Origin: CAJBNH01 sp964447285
Lineage (GTDB): Bacteria > Myxococcota_A > UBA9042
Direction of reading: 5' to 3'
NCBI GenBank assembly: GCA_964447285.1
Contig: CAYURO010000014.1
Coordinates: 43,841 to 107,840, forward strand
Length of the DNA: 64,000 bases
This document shows positions 16,982-23,980 of the stretch, one piece after another (the stretch's first letter is position 1; each line of letters opens with the position of its first letter). The position numbers were made by a program, and so were the translations under genes. A model generated the notes under the pieces. That model was not told where the DNA came from. It searched no databases and saw only the letters and a list, made by a program, of their open reading frames with translations.

Positions 16982-18055
16982 ATGACTCTCCGACCCCTTC
17001 TCCTTGCCGCCATCGCTGCTGCAGCCCTGCCCTTCTGCCCCGCCACTCCGGCCACGGCGTGCACCGCACCGGCCCCCGGCGTCACCCGCGCGATGCAACC
17101 GACCCGCGACGCGACCGGCATCCCGCGCAACACCGAGATCCGCTTGCGTTTCAAAGGCCACAACGACGAGGGCTTCATCGACGCGATGGCCAACCCGACG
17201 CTGCGCGACGCGCAAGGGCAGCCGGTGCTGGTCGGCGTCGAGAAGCGGGTCGACCACCAAGGCACGGTCTTCATCCTGCGCCCCGTTGCCCCGCTGGCGG
17301 CCGAGGCCTCGTACACGATGCTGGACGACCTGGGCACGACCGAGGACTTCGCGCCGTTCATGCGGGGGATTCCGCAGCACGCACAGGTCGTTGCCGGTTC
17401 GTTCACGACGGGATCGCAGCTGGACGAGACCGCGCCGACGTTTGCCGGCCTGACCGGCTTTTCCACCAGCTGGGACGAGTGCGACAACGGCGCCTGCTGC
17501 GGACCGTACGCTGGTTACCGCATCGGCCTGCTGTGGGAACCCGCCACCGACGACCAGAACGCCAACGACCTGACCTACAACGTCTATCGGCAGTTGGACC
17601 CAAGTGGCAAGCAGGTTCCTCCGGTTGACAAGGTGATCGTGGGCAGCTTCCTCGTCACCACCACCGGCGCCGCCGGCACCCCGTATCTGGCGTGGGCCAG
17701 CACGTTGGGTTCGCTGGAGGACGGCGCCTATCAAGTGTGCGCGATTGACCTTGCGGGCCACGAGAACTGCGGCGCCGGCGCCAAGGCATTTGCCAAGCCC
17801 GTGGCCCCACAGCCCGACGCCGACCCGGACGCCGCCGACACCACCTCGGACGATACCACGCTGCCCCAAGACGCCACACAGACCGACGGCATCGGCGGCG
17901 CGGACTCGACGACCGACGCGACTACGACCACCGACGACGGCGGCAGCGGCTGCTCAGCCAACCGAACTGGCACCGCGGGTGCGGGAATTGGCTTGCTGTT
18001 GATGGGGTTGGCTGCAGTCACCGTCAGTCGGCGCGGACGGAAGGGTGCGGACTGA
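16982..18055 (+). CDS. Exported MYXO-CTERM protein with an Ig-like N-terminal region, 357 aa
   Basis: The ATG at 16982 starts a signal peptide (MTLRPLLLAAIAAAALPFCP, then ATPATAC). The first half (TRDATGIPRNTEIRLRFKG, GTVFILRPVAPLAAEASYTM) resembles bacterial Ig-like domains that begin with a DATGVPRNT-type sequence. A middle segment has a CDNGACCGPY cluster. A long Asp/Thr/Ala linker (about 285-335) precedes GGSGC, a hydrophobic helix (GTAGAGIGLLLMGLAAVTV) and a basic tail (SRRGRKGAD), which is the MYXO-CTERM layout. It is expected to be processed and anchored on the cell surface. Biological role is unknown. Confidence 0.82.
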   Translation: MTLRPLLLAAIAAAALPFCPATPATACTAPAPGVTRAMQPTRDATGIPRNTEIRLRFKGHNDEGFIDAMANPTLRDAQGQPVLVGVEKRVDHQGTVFILRPVAPLAAEASYTMLDDLGTTEDFAPFMRGIPQHAQVVAGSFTTGSQLDETAPTFAGLTGFSTSWDECDNGACCGPYAGYRIGLLWEPATDDQNANDLTYNVYRQLDPSGKQVPPVDKVIVGSFLVTTTGAAGTPYLAWASTLGSLEDGAYQVCAIDLAGHENCGAGAKAFAKPVAPQPDADPDAADTTSDDTTLPQDATQTDGIGGADSTTDATTTTDDGGSGCSANRTGTAGAGIGLLLMGLAAVTVSRRGRKGAD

Positions 18056-18067
18056 CCCGTCAGGCCG

Positions 18068-18475
18068 TTAGCGACCGCCCTGGTCCAGAACCTCGCTCAA
18101 GTCCAGATACATGGCGCTGTAGGCTTCCTTGCAGGTCGGATCGTTGCGCCGCTCCGGATAGCCGACGATGCAGGCGTGGTCGTTGCCGGACCGCTTGGTG
18201 CACAGCCGCACGAACGCCTCTTCCTGCAAGGCGACTTCGCGCTTCTCGATGTCGGTGATGATGGTACGGCGGTCTTCGGGCGAGGCGGCCACTGTCTCTG
18301 CAGCCTTCGCCTCCCACACGGTCTTCCAGTTCGGCAAGGCTTCCTGACACTGCAGGCGGCGCGAGGGCACGTCCTGTCGGGTCTGGGGGTCGCCTGCCTG
18401 CGTCTCAGACCCCGAGCACGACGCGAACAGGGACAAGGACGCCAGCACCAGCACCAGCCGCGAAAACTTCGACAT
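18068..18475 (-). CDS. Small lipoprotein, 135 aa
   Basis: The ATG at 18475 begins a lipoprotein signal peptide (MSKFSRLVLVLASLSLFASC, lipobox FASC). The mature part is charged and mostly helical (TIITDIEKREVALQEEAFVR), with four Cys after the lipid site that could form two disulfides. I recognise no family. It lies 79 bp downstream of purF on the same strand but is probably not functionally tied to it. It converges with the MYXO-CTERM gene with a 12-bp gap. Confidence 0.7.
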   Translation of the reverse strand: MSKFSRLVLVLASLSLFASCSGSETQAGDPQTRQDVPSRRLQCQEALPNWKTVWEAKAAETVAASPEDRRTIITDIEKREVALQEEAFVRLCTKRSGNDHACIVGYPERRNDPTCKEAYSAMYLDLSEVLDQGGR

Positions 18476-18554
18476 CGCAGAACCTCAGCGGACGCAAGCG
18501 CGCATCCGCAAAACGCAATCGCGACTCTACGCTCCCCGCTCGCACTGCGCCAAA

Positions 18555-19913
18555 TTAGCGACGCATCGGCTCTGGGTAGTCGCCCGAGAAACACGCGGTG
18601 CACCAGCCGCCCGGTTGGCCATTTGCGGCGGCCAGCAGCCCCGGCTCGCTCAGGTAGGCCACCGAGTCGCACGAAAAAAACGCAGCCATCTGCTTGAGAT
18701 CCATGCGCGAGGCGATCAGCTGGCCACGGTCGGGCGTGTCGATGCCGTAGTAGCACGGCCAGGCGGTGGGCGGCGCGGCGATGCGCAGGTGGACCTCGCG
18801 CGCACCTGCTGCCCGCAGCAACCCGATGATTTGTCTGGAGGTCGTGCCCCGCACCAAGCTGTCATCGACGACCACGAGGCTGCGACCGGCGACGACGTCC
18901 GCCACCGGGACCAGCTTGCGGCGCACCCCCGTCTCGCGCAGCGCCTTGGTGGGCTGGATGAAGCTGCGCCCGACCACCTGCGAGTGGATTAGACCGAATT
19001 CATACGGCAATCCCGCCTGACTCGCGTAGCCTAGCGCCGCGCTGACGCCACTGTCGGGCACCGGCACCACCACCTCAGCACCCGGCACCGGCTGCTCGAT
19101 CGCCAGCTGCATCCCGAATCGCTTGCGCACCTCAAACACCGTCTGGCCGAACACCTGACTGTCAGGACGCGCGAAGTACACGTGCTCGAACACACACGCT
19201 TTTCGCTGTAGCTGCCTGGACATGCGCAGACTGGCGGGACCGTCGAGACCCAAGGCCACGACCTCGCCCGGCTCGACCTCGCGCTCCAGCTGGGCGCCGC
19301 ACAGCGACAGGGCCGCCGACTCCGACGCCACCATCCAGACATTGCCGTTTGGATCCGTTCGCTTGCCCAACACCAGCGGCCGATAGCCGTGCGGGTCCCG
19401 CGCCGCCACCAGCTCGTCACCCTGCAGCACCAGCAGCGAAAACGCGCCTTCCAGCCGCTCGACCGTGCGCAGCAGCCGCTGGGCCAGCGTCCCTTCGGTC
19501 TGCTGCGCCAGCAAATGCAGCACCACTTCGGTATCCGTGCTGGAGGTAAAGACCACGCCGTGGTCCTGCAGCTCGCGGCGCAACGGCAGCGCGTTGGTCA
19601 GGTTGCCGTTGTGTACGATGGCCAGCACGCCCCGCGCAGACTCCACACAGAGCGGCTGGGCGTTCTTCAGAAGGCTTGAACCCGTCGTCGAATACCGTAC
19701 TTGACCGATCGCCACCTGCCCGGGCAGCCCCGCCAACGTCGCCTCGTCAAACACGTCCGCCACACTGCCCATCGCCCGGTGCACGTGCAGGTCAGGTCCC
19801 GTCGACACCGCAAGCCCGGCGCTCTCCTGCCCCCGATGCTGCAGCGCCTGCAGACCGACGGCGACGACCTGGGCCGCATGAGGATGGACGTGGACGCCGA
19901 AAACACCGCACAT
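18555..19913 (-). CDS. purF: Amidophosphoribosyltransferase, 452 aa
   Basis: It catalyses the first step of de novo purine synthesis, PRPP plus glutamine to phosphoribosylamine. The start ATG 19913 places the nucleophile Cys2 directly after Met (MCGVFGV), so no propeptide is needed. The Ntn glutaminase domain shows LQHRGQESAGLAV, VRYSTTG and HNGNLTN. The PRTase domain shows the PRPP loop VVVDDSLVRGTTS. Cys residues in KACVFEHVYFARPDS, SCDSVAYLS and GWCTACFSGDYP match the [4Fe-4S] ligands of the Bacillus-type enzyme, so an oxygen-sensitive cluster is likely. It follows the radical SAM gene by 55 bp on the same strand. Confidence 0.96.
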   Translation of the reverse strand: MCGVFGVHVHPHAAQVVAVGLQALQHRGQESAGLAVSTGPDLHVHRAMGSVADVFDEATLAGLPGQVAIGQVRYSTTGSSLLKNAQPLCVESARGVLAIVHNGNLTNALPLRRELQDHGVVFTSSTDTEVVLHLLAQQTEGTLAQRLLRTVERLEGAFSLLVLQGDELVAARDPHGYRPLVLGKRTDPNGNVWMVASESAALSLCGAQLEREVEPGEVVALGLDGPASLRMSRQLQRKACVFEHVYFARPDSQVFGQTVFEVRKRFGMQLAIEQPVPGAEVVVPVPDSGVSAALGYASQAGLPYEFGLIHSQVVGRSFIQPTKALRETGVRRKLVPVADVVAGRSLVVVDDSLVRGTTSRQIIGLLRAAGAREVHLRIAAPPTAWPCYYGIDTPDRGQLIASRMDLKQMAAFFSCDSVAYLSEPGLLAAANGQPGGWCTACFSGDYPEPMRR

Positions 19914-19968
19914 GCGCTGGTAGACCTCGTTGCAGGGCTGCGGAGTGTGCCCGGTTGCGGGGGTGAGG

Positions 19969-20973
19969 TCACGCCACCGGCCCGAACTCTGCCCATCCCC
20001 GCCGCGCCAAGTAGTTGGTCCAGACACCCTCGCACGCCGCGTCATACCTGCACGCTGCGCATTCGGGTCGCTTCTGTCGGCGGGCGTGGTCCAGGTCGGC
20101 GCGCGTCACCGCCACCAGGTCGGGCGCCTGCTCGGGAGCGTCGGGGGTCAACAGCTCGATCTCCTGGAATCCCTTGGGCTCGTAGTGCACGTACTTCTCG
20201 ACGTAGCCCCGGTGGAAGTCGGGGATCGCAGTGGTCGTGCACAGGGGAATGTCGACCAGAAAGGCCTGGGGTTGAGGCTCGCCGCACGTGTCCAGGAACT
20301 GCTTGAAGGCACTGGCGATCTCAGCGTAGGTCGGAAACAGGAGGTCGAAGTGCGTGTGCGCCCGACCATTGGCCTGCATCACGTTGAACACGCACTGGTC
20401 CACGCCCAGGTCGCGCAGGAAGGCGTAAATCTCCTTCATATGTGCCAAGTTGCGCGTCGTCACCACCGTGCTCGTGTGCAGCGTCAGGCCCAAGCGACCG
20501 CTTGGCCCGGCGTGCTTCAGCGCAGCGACGTTGCGGATGCCCTGCGCGGTCTGCTCAAACGCCTCGGGCTCACGCACGGCCGCCGTGTGCAGTCTGGCCG
20601 TATGTCCGTGAATCGACACGTAGAAACAGTTCACTCCGGACTTGGCCAGGTGCTCCGCGTAGGCCAGATGCGCCAGCCGCCGCCCGTTGGTCATCACGCT
20701 GATGCGCCGGTAGCCCAGCTTCTTCGCCCAGTTGGCGTATCGCGGCAGGTCGGACACCAACGTGGGCTCGCCGGAGGTGAAGCAGACCTCTTCGGCGCCG
20801 CGGCGCGACTCGAGGATGGCCCGCACGCGATCAGGCGTCATCGCACCGTTGACGACCTCGCGGCTGGCGCGGTCTTCTTCCATGCAGAACAGGCAGTTGT
20901 TGTTGCAGGTCGGGCCGATGGCGACGTGGATGCGTTCCTGACGGCGGGCGATCCGTCCGGAGATGTCCGTCAC
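19969..20973 (-). CDS. Radical SAM protein with a C-terminal Cys cluster, 334 aa
   Basis: The start is GTG 20973, overlapping the stop of the upstream sulfatase gene by four bases (GTGA), so translation is coupled. The radical SAM motif CNNNCLFC (Cys23, Cys27, Cys30) binds the [4Fe-4S]-SAM cluster; FTSGEPTL is the SAM-binding GGEP-like segment. The C-terminal ECAACRYDAACEGVWTNYL is a shortened SPASM/twitch-like motif seen in many deltaproteobacterial radical SAM proteins. The chemistry is unknown. Because it is coupled to an LTA-synthase-like membrane enzyme, modification of an envelope component or of that enzyme is possible. A classical sulfatase-maturing role is not supported, because the partner has no FGly motif. 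Confidence 0.88.
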   Translation of the reverse strand: MTDISGRIARRQERIHVAIGPTCNNNCLFCMEEDRASREVVNGAMTPDRVRAILESRRGAEEVCFTSGEPTLVSDLPRYANWAKKLGYRRISVMTNGRRLAHLAYAEHLAKSGVNCFYVSIHGHTARLHTAAVREPEAFEQTAQGIRNVAALKHAGPSGRLGLTLHTSTVVTTRNLAHMKEIYAFLRDLGVDQCVFNVMQANGRAHTHFDLLFPTYAEIASAFKQFLDTCGEPQPQAFLVDIPLCTTTAIPDFHRGYVEKYVHYEPKGFQEIELLTPDAPEQAPDLVAVTRADLDHARRQKRPECAACRYDAACEGVWTNYLARRGWAEFGPVA

Positions 20974-23888
20974 GGCCGCACCACGTTCAGGGTCGCCGCA
21001 AGGGCGCGGGTCCCCTCTTCATCCGTCGGCACGCCCGGTCCCTTGACCGGCAGCCGATGGTGCGATCCCGTCAGGTTGGGATTCCACAGGCCGATGCCGA
21101 TCTTCGTCTCGCCCGCCGGCCAGTTCGCCGGCAGCGTGAACTTGTGGAAGTCGGTGATCTTGTCGCCCGCACGCCACCGGTCGGGGGTGAATTTGCGATT
21201 GACGGTTGCCTGCCCCAGGTTGTGGAAGCGCCCGCCCGGCCCCAACAAGTGCACGAACAGGTCGGTAAAGCGCGGCGAGGCGCACTGGGCGCGCATCACG
21301 TAACGCAGCTCCAGCTCGGCTCCGGCGCGCACCGGTTGCACGGGCAGCAACACGTCGGTCAGCTGCACGCAGTCGCCGATGCGCACGTCGATGCGGCCCT
21401 TCTCTGGCGGCGCCTGGTGCACGACCAACGGCTTGAGGTCATCGGGCAGGAAGCTGGCCGATGTCACCGGCTTGCGCGGCTTGTCGGGGTTCGTCACTTC
21501 CAGTTGCGTCACGAAGATGCGTTTGTCCAGAGAGACTTGCAGCCCCCTGCCCTCAAGTTCCGCGCGCTTGTTGCCGTTGTCGGGGTCGTAGAAGCCCATG
21601 AAGACATCGTAGGTGCCCGACACCGAGCCCGGCCCCAGCCGCACCCAGTTGCGGTCGACGATGTACTCGCCGGCCTTCCACTCCGAGACCGGATAGCTCC
21701 CCTCGACCGGCACATGGTCCGCGCGCTGCATCGCCCCGTCGGGAGCGTGCAGGTGAACGAACAGCTTCCAGCCCGGCGGCGGCTTCTTCAACACGCGGAA
21801 TGTCGACGTGATCCAGGTGGCATCACCGGCCGCGACCTTGGCGTTCTCGACCTCGTAGCCGATCAGCTCGACCTTGTCGTCGAACTTCATGGCGACGGGC
21901 GTCCCCACCTGCTCTGGCCGCTGACGAGAAATGAACTTGGTCTTGCGGCGGTTGCCCTGCTTCTCGTAGCGGGCATTCACCTCGGTGCGCCAGCGCTCCA
22001 TCTCCTTGATTCGCGTCTGGATCTCGGCCGGGATCGGCCCCGCCGGCGGGACCAAGCTGTGCTTCTCTTGGGGGTCGGTGACCAAGTCGAACACCTCCGG
22101 GCGCTTGGCCCCGAAGTGGTCAATCGTCTTGCGCGTGCCGTCGATGACGCTGAGACAGCGGTCCTTGTTCCAGCACGACAGGTACAGGCGGTCGTGCGGC
22201 GGCGCGGTCAGCAGGCTGCGGCCGTGCAGCTTGCCCACCATCACGTTCAATCCCAGCACTTCGAGCACGGTCGGCATCACGTCGACGTTCTGATACGCGC
22301 CCAGCACAACCTTGCCCTTCGGCACACCCACGCCCCACAGAACCAGCGGGACACGCACCGCCTCGTCGTAGTTCGAGGCGTCGTGCTGGAACATGCCGTG
22401 CTCGCCGAACGCCTCGCCGTGGTCGCCGATGACGACGAACAGCGTGTTCTTGTCCAAGCCACGCTTCTGGAAGCCGGTGATCAGGTCGCGCAAGAACTCG
22501 TCAGTATAGCGGATCGTGTTCAGGTAGTTGTTCACCCGCTTGTCGGGCACGAAAGTGTGCTTGGTCCACTTCTTGGGCAGGGTGTAGTCGTGGTGGGTGG
22601 TCACCGTGGTGATCGCCAGAAAGAACGGCCCCTTCTGCGCGGCCGCCCAGTCGATCGCCGGCTGGACCACGGCTTTGTCCTCATAGCCGAAGTAGCCGAC
22701 GATCTCGAAGCCCTTGGCGGGCGCAAGCTCTTCCTTGGCCACGATCTTTTCGAAGCCCATGCCCGTGGCCAGGTCGCGACGTCGCTCGAACACCGACTCA
22801 GCCGTCTGCATGTAGGCCGTTGCATAGCCCTGACGCGCCAGCACCTTGGCCAGGCAGTCGCTGGGCAGCGCACCCGGAGTTGCCTCGGCAAAGCCTTGTC
22901 CCACGCGGGGATAGTGGCCGCAGTGGATGGCGACCAGCGCCTTGGTGGTGTGCGGAATCGTGGTGTAGGCGCGGTCGATGCGCGTGCCCTCGGTCGCCAG
23001 CTTGGACAGGAAGGGCGTCGTCTGCAGCTGGGGCGAGTACGGGGTGGTGGACACGGCCCGCGTCGACTCCAGCACCACGAATACGACGTTGTACGGCTTG
23101 GTCTTGTCGGAGTGGGTGACCACCAGCGGCTCAGACGGAGGGGTTTGCGAGCCGTCGCCCAGGTCATCGTCATCGCTCAGGTCGCTGGAAGCCTGTTGCC
23201 AGCCCTGGGCCAGGTCCACAAGCGCTGCGCCGTGCAGGACCTCCAGACCGTCGGGGACGGGCAGTGACGCGACACCCAGACACGCGACCATGCCAACTGC
23301 AGCAACCAGCCACCCCGCGAATTCCTTGCGCTGCGGCGGCACGACAGCCTGCCGCCAGAGGACGCGGCCGCTGCGAAAGAACACGGGCCAGACCGCCAGA
23401 GCGACGACGGCCAGAATGCCCGCGACCGTCCCCAAGCCGATCTCGCTGGCCATGACACGCCGCACCATCGCGAAGTGGTCCACGGCGTAGACCAGCATGG
23501 TGAAGTCGACGACTGAGCCGGTGGCCAGAAAAAAGGCGTGCTCGCTCAGCGTTGCCGCCAGCAACAGCAACGTGACCACGTGGGCCGCCACCAACACCGC
23601 GCGCCGCGCCCGGCCCGACAGCCAACGCACCGCAGCCGCCACCAGCAGCGCCCAACCCAGACCCAGAGCAAGCTCGCCAGTTGTCGCGGTGAGCAAGCCA
23701 GCCAGCCCGCCAGCCGCGTCGGACGCCAGCACCTTGTGCAGCTTGGTCGCGAACGCCGTCAGCCCCACCGTGCCGCCAAGGGCCAGCGCGTAACCCAGCA
23801 CGCCAAACCCCTTCAGGGCAGACGAGTTGGGTGTCGCGACCGGAACAGTCGGCGGGTCAGGAAGCGGTTCTGGGGAGGCTTGAGTCAC
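20970..23888 (-). CDS. Membrane-anchored LTA-synthase/sulfatase-like enzyme, about 972 aa
   Basis: The N-terminal ~220 residues carry about five transmembrane helices. The large extracytoplasmic domain belongs to the alkaline phosphatase superfamily: NVVFVVLESTRAVST (metal-binding strand), HTTKALVAIHCGHYP (nucleophile region with Thr, not Cys/Ser-x-Pro-x-Arg) and VVIGDHGEAFGEHGMF (metal-binding DHGE). The layout fits lipoteichoic-acid-synthase or phosphoglycerol-transferase-like enzymes. A C-terminal extension of about 370 residues holds two beta-rich domains with parallel motifs (WKLFVHLHAPDGAM and TDLFVHLLGPGGRF). The start is uncertain: GTG 23888 is used, TTG 23966 is possible, and neither has a clear ribosome site. 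It is coupled to the radical SAM gene downstream. Confidence 0.82.
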   Translation of the reverse strand: MTQASPEPLPDPPTVPVATPNSSALKGFGVLGYALALGGTVGLTAFATKLHKVLASDAAGGLAGLLTATTGELALGLGWALLVAAAVRWLSGRARRAVLVAAHVVTLLLLAATLSEHAFFLATGSVVDFTMLVYAVDHFAMVRRVMASEIGLGTVAGILAVVALAVWPVFFRSGRVLWRQAVVPPQRKEFAGWLVAAVGMVACLGVASLPVPDGLEVLHGAALVDLAQGWQQASSDLSDDDDLGDGSQTPPSEPLVVTHSDKTKPYNVVFVVLESTRAVSTTPYSPQLQTTPFLSKLATEGTRIDRAYTTIPHTTKALVAIHCGHYPRVGQGFAEATPGALPSDCLAKVLARQGYATAYMQTAESVFERRRDLATGMGFEKIVAKEELAPAKGFEIVGYFGYEDKAVVQPAIDWAAAQKGPFFLAITTVTTHHDYTLPKKWTKHTFVPDKRVNNYLNTIRYTDEFLRDLITGFQKRGLDKNTLFVVIGDHGEAFGEHGMFQHDASNYDEAVRVPLVLWGVGVPKGKVVLGAYQNVDVMPTVLEVLGLNVMVGKLHGRSLLTAPPHDRLYLSCWNKDRCLSVIDGTRKTIDHFGAKRPEVFDLVTDPQEKHSLVPPAGPIPAEIQTRIKEMERWRTEVNARYEKQGNRRKTKFISRQRPEQVGTPVAMKFDDKVELIGYEVENAKVAAGDATWITSTFRVLKKPPPGWKLFVHLHAPDGAMQRADHVPVEGSYPVSEWKAGEYIVDRNWVRLGPGSVSGTYDVFMGFYDPDNGNKRAELEGRGLQVSLDKRIFVTQLEVTNPDKPRKPVTSASFLPDDLKPLVVHQAPPEKGRIDVRIGDCVQLTDVLLPVQPVRAGAELELRYVMRAQCASPRFTDLFVHLLGPGGRFHNLGQATVNRKFTPDRWRAGDKITDFHKFTLPANWPAGETKIGIGLWNPNLTGSHHRLPVKGPGVPTDEEGTRALAATLNVVRP

Positions 23889-23980
23889 GTGAAAGCAGGG
23901 GTGCGCGAGGGTATTCGCAGGAAGCGCGGAGTGTGGCGGATTCCGCGGGCCTGCGCTACCCCGCAACGCAGGACGCAGCG

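Noticed and set aside
19914..20045. Longer PurF with a propeptide
   Set aside because: Met directly precedes the catalytic Cys at 19913, and the upstream codons overlap the radical SAM gene without a conserved propeptide.
19969..20973. Anaerobic sulfatase-maturating enzyme (anSME)
   Set aside because: The coupled enzyme has no Cys/Ser-x-Pro-x-Arg target, and the C-terminal Cys cluster is shorter than in anSME.
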